Shown: positions 36,511-45,673 of the stretch, piece by piece
Layout of the letters: every line of letters begins with the position of its first letter
Numbering within the stretch: the stretch's first letter is position 1
Source: Pantoea sp050157905
Lineage (GTDB): Bacteria > Pseudomonadota > Gammaproteobacteria > Enterobacterales > Enterobacteriaceae
Reading direction: 5' to 3'
Assembly (NCBI RefSeq): GCF_050157905.1
Contig: NZ_JBKIWZ010000001.1
Location: 62,001-126,000, forward strand
Length of the DNA stretch: 64,000 nucleotides
Made by a program: the position numbers and the translations under genes
The notes under the pieces: generated by a model
Databases searched by the model: none
What the model saw: the letters and a program-made list of their open reading frames with translations, nothing else
Told to the model about the DNA's origin: nothing

Positions 36511-37428
36511 ATGATCAAACAAAGGACATTAAAACGTATTGTTCAGGCGACGGGTGTCGGTTTGCATACCGGCAAGAAAGTCACCCTGACCTTACGCCCT
36601 GCGTCGGCTAACACCGGGGTCATCTATCGTCGCACCGACTTGAATCCACCGGTAGATTTTCCGGCTGATGCAAAATACGTGCGCGACACCATGCTGAGCA
36701 CCTGCCTGGTGAACGATGATGGCGTGCGTATTTCAACGGTTGAGCACCTCAATGCCGCCCTGGCGGGTCTGGGTATCGACAACATTATTGTTGAAGTCGA
36801 TGCGCCAGAGATCCCGATCATGGATGGCAGCGCAGCACCGTTCATCTATCTGCTGATGGATGCGGGTATCGAGCAGCTCAACAGCGCGAAGAAATTTGTG
36901 CGCGTTAAGCAGGCCGTGCGTGTGGAAGAGGGTGACAAATGGGCTGAGATCAAACCGTACAACGGTTTCTCGCTCGATTTCACCATCGACTTCAAACACC
37001 CGGCTATCGACTCCAGCTCTCAGCGCTACGCGATGAACTTCTCTGCTGACGCCTTTGTTCGTCAAATCAGCCGGGCGCGTACATTTGGCTTTATGCGTGA
37101 AATCGAATATCTGCAGTCTAAAGGCCTGTGCCTGGGCGGTAGCTTAGATTGTGCGATAGGTCTGGATGATTTCCGCGTACTGAATGAAGAAGGCCTGCGT
37201 TTTGAAGACGAGTTTGTCCGTCACAAAATGCTGGACGCTATCGGCGACTTGTTTATGTGTGGCCATAACATCATTGGCGCATTTACTGCGTTCAAATCGG
37301 GTCACGCGCTGAACAACAAGCTGCTGCAGGCGGTTCTGGCGAAGCAGGAAGCCTGGGAATGGGCAACCTTCGAAGACGAAGCGGAACTGCCGCTGGCATT
37401 CAAAGCACCGAATCTGGTTCTGGCTTAA
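36511..37428 (+). CDS. lpxC: UDP-3-O-acyl-N-acetylglucosamine deacetylase
   Basis: Zinc deacetylase of 305 residues, first committed step of lipid A synthesis. Start MIKQRTLKRIVQATGVGLHTG as in E. coli; the frame upstream of 36511 is not needed. Zinc ligands are His79 (STVEH) and the His and Asp of HKMLDAIGDL near 238-242. The C-terminal tail ends in LVLA, resembling the FtsH-recognised degradation tail of E. coli LpxC (LAPSAVLA). It is the last gene of the cluster, followed by a large terminator. Confidence 0.97.
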   Translation: MIKQRTLKRIVQATGVGLHTGKKVTLTLRPASANTGVIYRRTDLNPPVDFPADAKYVRDTMLSTCLVNDDGVRISTVEHLNAALAGLGIDNIIVEVDAPEIPIMDGSAAPFIYLLMDAGIEQLNSAKKFVRVKQAVRVEEGDKWAEIKPYNGFSLDFTIDFKHPAIDSSSQRYAMNFSADAFVRQISRARTFGFMREIEYLQSKGLCLGGSLDCAIGLDDFRVLNEEGLRFEDEFVRHKMLDAIGDLFMCGHNIIGAFTAFKSGHALNNKLLQAVLAKQEAWEWATFEDEAELPLAFKAPNLVLA

Positions 37429-37446
37429 CGCCTCCGGAACGTGAAA

Positions 37447-37498
37447 CGGCTGGTTATGCTGACACCCTCTCCGGTCAGCGATACCAGCCGTTTTTTTT
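37447..37498 (+). terminator. Terminator of the dcw cluster after lpxC
   Basis: A long stem with outer arms CGGCTGGT / ACCAGCCG and inner CTGAC / GTCAG is followed by TTTTTTTT. It starts 18 bases after the lpxC stop. Confidence 0.92.
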
Positions 37499-37728
37499 CG
37501 CCCCGCCTTTCACTTTCAGACGCTGCGACCGTGGCTGCAAAACGCGATTTACGCTGCTGAATTGCTGAGCAATCATGCGTGTTTTCTCACACCGCCACTT
37601 TAATCTCAGGTGTGGATGCCCCACATTAATGTTACTATCTGTGGCACTTTTACAGGCTCAAATCCGTTGCGCTTCGCGGCGGGTACACAAAAATATGAGC
37701 GCAGCACGGGTTGCGCGATGGAAAAGTT
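37499..37728. other. lpxC-secM gap
   Basis: About 230 bases that should carry the secM-secA promoter. I see no gene. A 13-base inverted repeat ATTGCT-g-AGCAAT at 37561-37573 is the only regular element noticed. Confidence 0.4.
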
Positions 37729-38235
37729 GTGATCGGGATTCTTCAGCGCTGGCGACAATTAGGTAGACGCTACTTCTGGCCTCATCTCCTGTTGGGGATG
37801 GTTGCGGCCAGCTTTGGCCTGCCAGCCTGCGCGCAAAGCTCCGAACTCAACGCGTCATCTGAATCGCCCGCCAGCAGCCTGTTTCTGGGCAACGCGACAC
37901 GTTTTGACCACCTGATCCGGCTTCAGGAAGCGTCCCGGCGTCCGAGCTTCAGCGTCGACTACTGGCACCAGCACGCTATCCGCACGGTTATCCGTCATCT
38001 CTCCTTCACGCTGGCGCCACAGGCGCAGGCGGAGCAGCAGCCGTTACCGCTGGCAGCACAAAAGCTGGCGCTGATTGACTCACTGCATAATTTACTGACC
38101 TCTCACTCTGCGCTGCACACTGCGCCACAGCAGCTCGCTGTTCCCCCGCTTTTTATGGCCGTTACCCGCTCCTGGGTCGAGTGGCATGCCAGCGTGCATG
38201 GCATTCGCGCCGGACCTGCCCGATTGTTCTGCTAA
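37729..38235 (+). CDS. secM: Secretion monitor SecM
   Basis: Exported arrest peptide that stalls in the ribosome when secretion is poor and so exposes the secA ribosome site. The GTG start at 37729 gives 168 residues (E. coli 170). The long signal peptide RWRQLGRRYFWPHLLLGMVA and the segment VDYWHQHAIRTVIRHLSF are near-identical to E. coli. The C-terminal arrest sequence GIRAGP (158-163) is intact and Trp152 sits at the required spacing. However, the residues matching E. coli Phe150 and Ile156 are Arg147 and His153. Five residues, ARLFC, follow the arrest proline. Confidence 0.93.
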   Translation: MIGILQRWRQLGRRYFWPHLLLGMVAASFGLPACAQSSELNASSESPASSLFLGNATRFDHLIRLQEASRRPSFSVDYWHQHAIRTVIRHLSFTLAPQAQAEQQPLPLAAQKLALIDSLHNLLTSHSALHTAPQQLAVPPLFMAVTRSWVEWHASVHGIRAGPARLFC

Positions 38236-38308
38236 TCTTTTGGTTTTATTCACTCTGTTCAGATTTCGCAGCCCGCAATGTGCCGGCTGAATTGAGAATA
38301 TATTTATT

Positions 38309-41014
38309 ATGTTAAGCAAAATATTAACCAAGGTTTTTGGTAGCAGTAACGATCGTACTCTGCGCCGTATGCGCAAAGTGGTGGATGTCATCAACAAAAT
38401 GGAGCCTGACTTTGAGAAGCTCTCTGATGATGAACTGAAAGCCAAAACCGACGAGTTCCGCGCGCGCCTGAAAAAAGGGGAGTCTCTGGAAAGCCTGATC
38501 CCGGAAGCGTTTGCCACCGTGCGTGAAGCCAGTAAACGTGTGTTCGGAATGCGCCACTTCGATGTGCAGCTGATTGGCGGCATGGTGCTGAACGATCGCT
38601 GCATCGCAGAGATGCGTACCGGTGAAGGTAAAACCCTGACCGCGACGCTGCCAGCTTATCTGAATGCGCTGTCGGGTAAAGGCGTCCATGTCGTGACCGT
38701 CAACGACTATCTGGCACAGCGTGATGCGGAAAACAACCGTCCGCTGTTCGAATTCCTGGGCCTGAGCATCGGTATCAACATGTCGGGCCTGCCATCGGTA
38801 GCGAAGCGTGAAGCGTACGCGGCAGACATCACTTACGGTACTAACAACGAATATGGCTTCGACTACCTGCGCGACAACATGGCGTTCAGCCCGGAAGAGC
38901 GCGTACAGCGTAAACTGCACTATGCGCTGGTGGATGAGGTTGACTCCATCCTGATTGATGAAGCGCGTACGCCGCTGATCATCTCCGGTCCGGCAGAAGA
39001 CAGCTCCGAGCTTTACACCAAAGTGAACAAAATCATCCCGCATCTGGTTCGCCAGGATAAAGAGGACTCCGAAACCCATCAGGGTGAGGGTGACTTCTGG
39101 GTCGATGAGAAAGCACGTCAGGCGCACATGTCTGAGCGCGGTCTGGTGAAAGTGGAAGAGCTGCTGGTCAGCCAGGGCATTATGGAAGCGGGCGAGTCAC
39201 TTTACTCTCCGACCAACATCATGCTGATGCACCACGTCACGGCGGCACTGCGTGCGCACGCGCTCTTTACCCGCGATGTGGATTACATCGTGAAAGAGGG
39301 CGAAGTGGTCATCGTCGATGAACACACCGGCCGTACCATGCAGGGACGTCGCTGGTCCGATGGTCTGCATCAGGCGATCGAAGCCAAAGAAGGTGTGGAG
39401 ATCCAGAACGAGAACCAGACTCTGGCCTCGATCACCTTCCAGAACTACTTCCGTATTTACGAGAAACTGGCCGGGATGACCGGTACGGCTGATACCGAAG
39501 CGTTTGAATTCAGCTCCATCTATAAGCTCGACACCATCGTGGTGCCGACTAACCGTCCGATGGTGCGTAAAGATCTGGCTGACCTGGTCTACATGACCGA
39601 GAAAGAGAAGATTGATGCGATCATCGAAGATATCCGTGAGCGTACTGCTAACGGTCAGCCGGTGCTGGTGGGGACCATCTCGATTGAGAAATCAGAGGTG
39701 GTTTCTAACGAACTGACCCGCGCCGGTATCAAACACAACGTGCTTAACGCCAAATTCCACGCCCGCGAAGCGGATATCGTGGCGCAGGCGGGTCAGCCGG
39801 GTGCGGTCACCATTGCCACCAACATGGCTGGCCGTGGTACTGATATCATGCTGGGCGGCAGCTGGCATGCGGAAGTGGCCGAGCTGGAAGCGCCGACCGA
39901 AGCGCAGATTGAAGAGATCAAAGCGGCGTGGAAGATCCGCCACGATGCGGTTCTGGCGTCAGGCGGTCTGCACATCGTGGGCACCGAGCGTCACGAATCG
40001 CGTCGTATCGACAACCAGCTGCGCGGTCGTGCAGGCCGTCAGGGTGACGCCGGTTCATCACGCTTCTATCTGTCGATGGAAGATGCGCTGATGCGTATTT
40101 TTGCCTCGGATCGCGTTTCCAACATGATGCGTAAACTGGGCATGAAGCCGGGCGAAGCGATTGAGCATCCGTGGGTCACCAAAGCGATTGCCAACGCACA
40201 GCGCAAAGTTGAAAGCCGTAACTTCGATATTCGTAAGCAGCTGCTGGAATATGATGATGTGGCGAACGACCAGCGTCGTGCCATCTACAGTCAGCGTAAT
40301 GAGCTGCTGGACGTCTCCGACGTGAGCGAAACCATCAACAGCATTCGCCACGATGTTTATAAAGCCACGATCGACACCTATATCCCGCCGCAGTCTCTGG
40401 AGGAGATGTGGGATGTCCCTGGCCTGGAAGAGCGTCTGCGTGCGGACTTCGATCTCGACCTGCCGATTGCAGAGTGGCTGGATAAAGAACCGGATCTGCA
40501 TGAGGAAGTGCTGCGCGAACGCATCATGGCCCGCGCGACCGAGAGCTATGCCGAGAAAGAGCAGATCGTGGGCGCAGAGATGATGCGTAACTTCGAAAAA
40601 GGCGTGATGCTTCAGACACTGGATTCGCTGTGGAAAGAGCATCTGGCCGCGATGGACTATCTGCGTCAGGGTATCCATCTGCGTGGCTATGCGCAGAAAG
40701 ATCCGAAGCAGGAGTACAAGCGTGAATCCTTCGCCATGTTTGCGGCGATGCTGGAGTCACTGAAATATGAAGTGATCAGTACGCTGAGCAAGGTTCAGGT
40801 GCGCATGCCGGAAGAAGTGGAAGCGATGGAGCAGCAGCGTCGCGAAGAAGCCGAGCGTCTGGCACAGCAGCAGCAGCTGAGCCATGTCGAAGAAGATCTT
40901 CTGGCAGAGCCAGTCGCGGAGCAGCAGAGCGGCGAACGCAAAGTGGGCCGCAACGATCCCTGCCCATGCGGTTCCGGTAAAAAGTACAAGCAGTGTCATG
41001 GCCGTATCGCCTGA
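38309..41014 (+). CDS. secA: Protein translocase ATPase SecA
   Basis: 901 residues, the E. coli length. The motor drives preproteins through SecYEG. Walker A MRTGEGKT near 102-109, DEVDSILIDEARTPL near 209, the second nucleotide-binding fold with TNMAGRGTDI near 504, and the C-terminal zinc and SecB-binding tail CPCGSGKKYKQCHG are all intact. It lies 73 bases after secM, a gap expected to form the SecM-responsive RNA hairpin. Confidence 0.98.
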   Translation: MLSKILTKVFGSSNDRTLRRMRKVVDVINKMEPDFEKLSDDELKAKTDEFRARLKKGESLESLIPEAFATVREASKRVFGMRHFDVQLIGGMVLNDRCIAEMRTGEGKTLTATLPAYLNALSGKGVHVVTVNDYLAQRDAENNRPLFEFLGLSIGINMSGLPSVAKREAYAADITYGTNNEYGFDYLRDNMAFSPEERVQRKLHYALVDEVDSILIDEARTPLIISGPAEDSSELYTKVNKIIPHLVRQDKEDSETHQGEGDFWVDEKARQAHMSERGLVKVEELLVSQGIMEAGESLYSPTNIMLMHHVTAALRAHALFTRDVDYIVKEGEVVIVDEHTGRTMQGRRWSDGLHQAIEAKEGVEIQNENQTLASITFQNYFRIYEKLAGMTGTADTEAFEFSSIYKLDTIVVPTNRPMVRKDLADLVYMTEKEKIDAIIEDIRERTANGQPVLVGTISIEKSEVVSNELTRAGIKHNVLNAKFHAREADIVAQAGQPGAVTIATNMAGRGTDIMLGGSWHAEVAELEAPTEAQIEEIKAAWKIRHDAVLASGGLHIVGTERHESRRIDNQLRGRAGRQGDAGSSRFYLSMEDALMRIFASDRVSNMMRKLGMKPGEAIEHPWVTKAIANAQRKVESRNFDIRKQLLEYDDVANDQRRAIYSQRNELLDVSDVSETINSIRHDVYKATIDTYIPPQSLEEMWDVPGLEERLRADFDLDLPIAEWLDKEPDLHEEVLRERIMARATESYAEKEQIVGAEMMRNFEKGVMLQTLDSLWKEHLAAMDYLRQGIHLRGYAQKDPKQEYKRESFAMFAAMLESLKYEVISTLSKVQVRMPEEVEAMEQQRREEAERLAQQQQLSHVEEDLLAEPVAEQQSGERKVGRNDPCPCGSGKKYKQCHGRIA

Positions 41015-41030
41015 GACTAAACGCTGAATA

Positions 41031-41058
41031 AAAAGGAGCCGCTGTGGCTCCTTTTTTT
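41031..41058 (+). terminator. secA terminator
   Basis: AAAAGGAGCC-gctgt-GGCTCCTTTTTTT: a 6-bp GC-rich core extended by A/T pairs, 17 bases after the secA stop. Confidence 0.92.
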
Positions 41059-41183
41059 ATGCTTGCTACCTGAACCCGGCACTGCCTGAGCGGGCGCAGC
41101 CACGCCGGGCTAAAGCGGTTAACTTCCGCAAAGGCATGTTCTAGAATCAGCACTCCTCTATTGATTACAACCGGATAGTCTTC

Positions 41184-41579
41184 ATGAAGCACCTGCAGGT
41201 TGCAGTTGGCATCATTCGTAATGCCAATAAACAGATTTTCCTTGCCCAGCGCGCGGCGAGTTCTTATATGGCGAACAAATGGGAGTTTCCTGGCGGCAAA
41301 ATTGAAGCGGGCGAAAGTGCCGAACAGGGATTGATCAGGGAGCTGCACGAAGAGACGGGCATTGAGGTTACCGACGCGCGTCCGATTGGGCATGCAGACC
41401 ACACCTATGACGATCTGCGTGTGACGCTGCACTTCTTTCTGGTTGAAGGGTGGAAAGGCGAACCGTGGGGTAAAGAGGGGCAGCCGCAGCGTTGGGTCGA
41501 TCAGCAGGCGCTGGTGGCAGACGAGTTTCCGCCAGCCAATCATCCGCTGATTGCACGTCTGGTCGCGGGCGAACTCTGA
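41184..41579 (+). CDS. mutT: 8-oxo-dGTP diphosphatase MutT
   Basis: Nudix hydrolase of 131 residues (E. coli 129) that removes 8-oxo-dGTP from the nucleotide pool and so prevents A:T to C:G transversions. The full Nudix box runs from Gly38 to Ile60 (G-x5-E-x7-REL-x-EE-x-GI). The tail conserves GEPWGKEGQP and DEFPPAN. The gene has its own gap from secA (about 170 bases including the terminator) and converges on yacG. Confidence 0.96.
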   Translation: MKHLQVAVGIIRNANKQIFLAQRAASSYMANKWEFPGGKIEAGESAEQGLIRELHEETGIEVTDARPIGHADHTYDDLRVTLHFFLVEGWKGEPWGKEGQPQRWVDQQALVADEFPPANHPLIARLVAGEL

Positions 41580-41581
41580 GG

Positions 41582-41608
41582 GAATGGGGCCGTGCGCCCC
41601 ATTCTTTG
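41582..41608 (+). terminator. mutT/yacG hairpin terminator
   Basis: The perfect 9-bp stem GAATGGGGC / GCCCCATTC with a 5-base loop is followed by TTT. It starts 3 bases after the mutT stop and ends just before the yacG stop. The short T-run makes termination moderate. Confidence 0.6.
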
Positions 41609-41609
41609 A

Positions 41610-41807
41610 TCACTGATCCTGTTCGCTCCAGCTGTCGCTGTCATTCATGTCATCGCTGCTGGGGATTCGTTTCTCTTCTGCGGCCCATTCGCCTAAATCA
41701 ATAAGCTGGCAGCGCTTACTGCAGAAGGGACGCCACGGGCTCAGCTCATCCCAGATCACATCTTTGCCGCACTGCGGACAGGAAACGGTCATTACATCTT
41801 GCTGCAT
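41610..41807 (-). CDS. yacG: DNA gyrase inhibitor YacG
   Basis: Small zinc protein of 65 residues, exactly the E. coli length, reported to bind GyrB and inhibit gyrase. Four zinc cysteines are at 10, 13, 29 and 33 (CPQC and CSKRC), followed by the conserved QLIDLGEWAAEEKRIPSSDD. ATG 41807 has GAGG five bases upstream; the frame upstream of it starts only with TTG. It is the third gene of the coaE-zapD-yacG operon. Confidence 0.95.
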   Translation of the reverse strand: MQQDVMTVSCPQCGKDVIWDELSPWRPFCSKRCQLIDLGEWAAEEKRIPSSDDMNDSDSWSEQDQ

Positions 41808-41815
41808 GGTTACCT

Positions 41816-42559
41816 CTAACAACAGGCCAGTTGAAAATTAAGGCGGGCCGGAACTTCACCGTGCTCACTGTCAAATGGCATAAAACGGATGGCGTAACGG
41901 CTCTTGTGACCGGATACCTGTGGATAAAGCGCATCGTCCAGTGACAGCTGCAGCCGCAGCAGATCGGCGCCTTCGGCATTATCCTGATAAAAGCCATTCA
42001 GGCTGGTCTGCAGATGGAAAGTACCGGACTGGCGAATCAGGTCCAGAACCATCGCCAGCGCATGATGCAATGGCACCAGCGTCTGCATCCAGGCTTCAAC
42101 CTGGGCATCGCGGGTCTCCTGAGGCAGATGGAGCCAGATGTGCAGGCCGGGTAAATCAAAGCTGCAGCAGCCGCCGGGGATGCTGAGCCGCTGGCGTACA
42201 AGGGCAATAAGACGATCCTCGCGCAGCTGCTGGCCCATCCTCGGCGCATTCATCAGCTGCGTTGACTGCATCCGGAGTTTATCGCTGAGCGCGTTAACCA
42301 GCGTCATATCGACACCGGGCACATCCGCCCAGGCACGTAACTTCTGCTGCTGGCGCTCCAGTTCCTTCAGCAGCTCTGTACGCATGTCCCCCCGCTCGAA
42401 GATGTCGAGCAGTTCGGCGATCAGACGGAAAAAGGTCAGCGCATTGACGGTCTTGTCCAGCGGCGTGGTTTCATCTAACTGATTAATCAGAAACTCAACC
42501 CGTAACCAGGTACGCATTTTTTCATTCAGTGGGTGTTCGAACAGAACAGGTGTGCTCAT
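41816..42559 (-). CDS. zapD: Cell division protein ZapD
   Basis: FtsZ-bundling protein of 247 residues, the E. coli length (YacF, DUF1342). Conserved stretches are VLFEHPLNEKMRTWLR at the start, REDRLIALVRQRLSIPGGCC near 120 and SLNGFYQDN near 200. I use ATG 42559 (MSTPVLFEHPLN); the extra frame upstream to 42742 is coaE read out of frame. It lies 4 bases after coaE. Confidence 0.95.
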   Translation of the reverse strand: MSTPVLFEHPLNEKMRTWLRVEFLINQLDETTPLDKTVNALTFFRLIAELLDIFERGDMRTELLKELERQQQKLRAWADVPGVDMTLVNALSDKLRMQSTQLMNAPRMGQQLREDRLIALVRQRLSIPGGCCSFDLPGLHIWLHLPQETRDAQVEAWMQTLVPLHHALAMVLDLIRQSGTFHLQTSLNGFYQDNAEGADLLRLQLSLDDALYPQVSGHKSRYAIRFMPFDSEHGEVPARLNFQLACC

Positions 42560-42563
42560 GGTA

Positions 42564-43172
42564 TTAATCCTGTTTCGCTGCCGCCAGCCTGAGGTAGCGC
42601 TGATGAAGTCCGGCAACCTGTGGCAAGGCGTCATCGGGCTTGCCACTGTTATCAATAATGTCGTCGGCACAGGCAAGGCGCTGCTGGCGCGTGGCCTGTG
42701 CGGCAAGAATTCGTTGTGCCTGGGCGGCGGAGAGACCATCACGCTGCTGCGTGCGCGCTAACTGTGTCGCCTCATCGATATCCACCACCAGTACTCTGTC
42801 AGCCTGGTGCTGCAACTGGTTTTCCACCAGTAGCGGAACAACCCAGAGCACATAAGGTGAGGTGGCCTGCGCGATCAGCTCGCGCGTCCGGGCGTTGATG
42901 AGAGGGTGGAGTAGCGCGTTTAACCAGTTTTTCTCGTCAGGCTGCTGAAAAATAATGTCGCGAAGCCGGGCGCGATCGAGCCCGCCCTGTTGCGTGACGA
43001 TCGATGAACCATAGCGCGCCTGAATGGCCTGCAGAGCTGGCGTGCCCGGCTCGACCACTTCACGGGCAATCAAATCCGCATCAATAATGTCCACGCCAGA
43101 CGCGGCAAATGCCCGGGCAATCGTACTTTTCCCACTGCCGATTCCCCCGGTAAGCGCGACGATATAGGGCAT
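42564..43172 (-). CDS. coaE: Dephospho-CoA kinase
   Basis: Last step of coenzyme A synthesis, 202 residues. The P-loop GGIGSGKS is at 9-16, DADLIAREVVEPG near 33, and YVLWVVPLLVEN near 105. ATG 43172 has AGGTG seven bases upstream; the GTG three codons earlier is too close to that site. First gene of the operon with zapD and yacG, divergent from guaC. Confidence 0.96.
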   Translation of the reverse strand: MPYIVALTGGIGSGKSTIARAFAASGVDIIDADLIAREVVEPGTPALQAIQARYGSSIVTQQGGLDRARLRDIIFQQPDEKNWLNALLHPLINARTRELIAQATSPYVLWVVPLLVENQLQHQADRVLVVDIDEATQLARTQQRDGLSAAQAQRILAAQATRQQRLACADDIIDNSGKPDDALPQVAGLHQRYLRLAAAKQD

Positions 43173-43406
43173 GTTTTTCACCTGATTTCTTATCCGGGCC
43201 GGGTTTCAGGGTAATGATCTGATAAAAAAACGCAAAAACGGGCGTCAGATCACACCGATAAAACACAACTAAATTTAACGGATTGTAGCGTAAATAAAGT
43301 GAAATTCGCAGTCTTGTCGCAAAGGCAGAGGCGCGTATCATAACGTCACTGGAGCTGTGCTTATTTCGTGAAGAACGATTCATTGCCACTTACCAGGACA
43401 CTGTTT

Positions 43407-44446
43407 ATGCGTATCGAAGAAGATCTGAAACTGGGCTTTAAAGATGTGTTAATTCGCCCCAAACGCTCCACGCTGAAAAGCCGTTCGCAGGTAGAACTGG
43501 AACGCAGCTTTACCTTCCGTCATTCGGGACTGCGCTGGAGCGGCGTGCCGGTTATTGCCGCCAACATGGATACTGTCGGCACCTTTTCGATGGCCGAAGC
43601 ACTGGCCAGCTTCAATCTCCTCACGGCAGTTCACAAACATTACAGCGTCGATGCGTGGCGCGCCTTTATTCAGCGCGTGCCCGCAGCGGTACTGAAGCAG
43701 GTCATGGTGTCAACCGGTACCTCTGACGCTGACCTGAATAAGCTGGTCGCGATTATGGCGCTGTCGCAGGATTTGCAGTTTATCTGCATTGATGTTGCCA
43801 ATGGCTATTCACAACATTTCGTCGATTTTCTGCAGCGGGCGCGTGAGCGGTTCCCGACTAAAACGATCTGTGCCGGTAACGTAGTCACAGGCGAAATGGT
43901 GGAGGAACTGATTCTGTCTGGCGCGGATATCGTTAAGGTTGGCATCGGACCTGGCTCGGTCTGCACCACCCGCGTAAAAACCGGCGTCGGTTATCCGCAG
44001 CTTTCGGCGGTTATTGAGTGTGCTGATGCGGCGCATGGCTTAAGCGGACAGATCGTCAGCGATGGCGGCTGTTCTGTGCCTGGCGATATCGCCAAGGCGT
44101 TTGGCGGTGGAGCAGACTTCGTGATGCTGGGTGGAATGCTGGCGGCGCATGATGAATGTGAAGGGCAGATCGTCGAAGAAAATGGCGAACGTTTTATGCT
44201 CTTTTACGGCATGAGCTCTGAATCCGCAATGAAGCGTCACGTTGGCGGTGTCGCACAGTACCGTGCAGCAGAAGGCAAAACGGTGAAGCTGCCGTTGCGG
44301 GGGCCTGTGGATGACACCGCCCGCGACATTCTGGGGGGCTGCGTTCCGCCTGCACGTATGTCGGTGCGGAACGTCTGAAAGAGCTGACCAAGCGCACTAC
44401 TTTTATCCGCGTTAACGAGCAGGAAAACCGCGTCTTTAACCGATAG
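43407..44446 (+). pseudogene. guaC: GMP reductase GuaC, frameshifted near the C-terminus
   Basis: Converts GMP to IMP. From ATG 43407 (MRIEEDLKLGFKDVLIRPKR) the frame follows E. coli GuaC, with catalytic Cys in GPGSVCTTR near 186, until DILGG near 310. It then reads CVPPARMSVRNV and stops at 44378. The expected tail, from RSACTYVGAERLKELTKRTT to ENRVFNR, is intact in the next frame, ending at 44446. Adding one G to the G6 run at 44333-44338 gives LGGLRSACTY and a 346-residue protein (E. coli 347). As written the last 37 or so residues are lost. Error in a homopolymer or a real mutation are both possible. Confidence 0.92.
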
Positions 44447-44454
44447 CAGGCAGG

Positions 44455-44473
44455 GGGGCGCACGCGGCGCCCC
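44455..44473. terminator. Hairpin between guaC and hofC
   Basis: The perfect GC stem GGGGCGC / GCGCCCC with a 5-base loop lies between the restored guaC stop and the hofC stop. Only TT follows on the plus strand, so it is a weak terminator candidate. Confidence 0.45.
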
Positions 44474-45673
44474 TTAATGCATCACATCGCCCAGTCCAAA
44501 GACCGGCAGGTACATCGCAATCACCAGCGTTCCGACAATGCCGCCAATCATCAGCATCATCATTGGTTCCAGTGAAGCCGCCAGTGTATCCGCGCGTTCA
44601 CGGGTTTCCGTCTCATGCCACTCCGCCAGACGGGCCAGCATCAGATCCAGTGCACCGGCCTCTTCGCCAACCCGTATCAGCTGACTGCACAGGGGCGTAA
44701 ACAGGGGATGCTGAATCAGCGCCTGATGCAGCGGGTTTCCCTGAGCAATATGCTGCTGCAATTGAGCGATCGCCTCCCGCCATAGCAGTGAGGAGAGCGT
44801 CACTTCAACGGCGGTCAGGCCCTGTAACAGCGTTAAGCCTGCGCGCTGCGTCAGGTTAAGGAGGCTGTAGATTTGCGTCAGTTGTGCGCCACGCCACAGA
44901 CCGGACAGCAGCGGAATACGCAGGAAGATAGCCTGTTCACGCCGTTGCCAGCCCGCCGAGCGTCGTCTCAGCTGATGCCAGACGGTCAGCAACAGCAGAA
45001 TAAAGAACGCTGCTACCGTACCCCACGCCTGAAGCCCCGCAGATAACTGCATGACAGCCGCCGTAAAGGCAGGCAGCGGCGCATCGAAAGAGTCATAGAC
45101 GGCAACAAACTCCGGCAGGACAAACAGCAGCATGCCACAGGAGACGGCCAGCGCCACCAGCAGGATGAACAGGGGATAGCGCAGCGCTTTCCTGACCTGA
45201 TGGCGTAACTGTTGCTGCCGGCTCTGCTGCCGGGCCAGTTCGCCGCAGCAGACATCCAGCTGACCGGTCAGCTCGCCGATCTCCATCAGCGCCGGATAGA
45301 GCGCCGGGAAGATTTGCGGCCATTCGCGCAACGCCTGTGAAAAAGGCGCGCCGCTGAGCACTCGATGATGCAGCGCGCGCATCAGCGCCCGCCAGCCAGG
45401 ATGCGGATGGCCTTCGGCCAGTAGCGTGAGACTTTCTGCCAGGGGCAGCCCGGCTTTAAGCAGAGTGGCCAGTTGCCTGAACAGGTCGATCCTGGGCTGC
45501 CATTTCCACGCTTTCTGAGGCCAGATCTTCTCTCTCTTCCAGCTCACCGGCAGAAGATCACGCTGTGCCAGCATCAGCAGCAGATTGTCACTGTCGATTG
45601 CCAGCAGCTGTCCACTGCATAACTGCCCCTGGCTATCGACCGCCTGCCAGCGAAATAAACAGGTGTTATCCAT
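44474..45673 (-). CDS. hofC: Type IV pilin assembly inner membrane protein HofC
   Basis: PilC/GspF-family platform protein of 399 residues (E. coli 400). Two GspF domains are seen: RQLATLLKAGLPLAESL begins the first and LTQRAGLTLLQGL the second, each followed by membrane helices, with the last helix near the C-terminus (MLMIGGIVGTLVIAMYLPVF). It overlaps hofB by 8 bases. In E. coli the hof genes are usually silent, and the same may hold here. Confidence 0.92.
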   Translation of the reverse strand: MDNTCLFRWQAVDSQGQLCSGQLLAIDSDNLLLMLAQRDLLPVSWKREKIWPQKAWKWQPRIDLFRQLATLLKAGLPLAESLTLLAEGHPHPGWRALMRALHHRVLSGAPFSQALREWPQIFPALYPALMEIGELTGQLDVCCGELARQQSRQQQLRHQVRKALRYPLFILLVALAVSCGMLLFVLPEFVAVYDSFDAPLPAFTAAVMQLSAGLQAWGTVAAFFILLLLTVWHQLRRRSAGWQRREQAIFLRIPLLSGLWRGAQLTQIYSLLNLTQRAGLTLLQGLTAVEVTLSSLLWREAIAQLQQHIAQGNPLHQALIQHPLFTPLCSQLIRVGEEAGALDLMLARLAEWHETETRERADTLAASLEPMMMLMIGGIVGTLVIAMYLPVFGLGDVMH

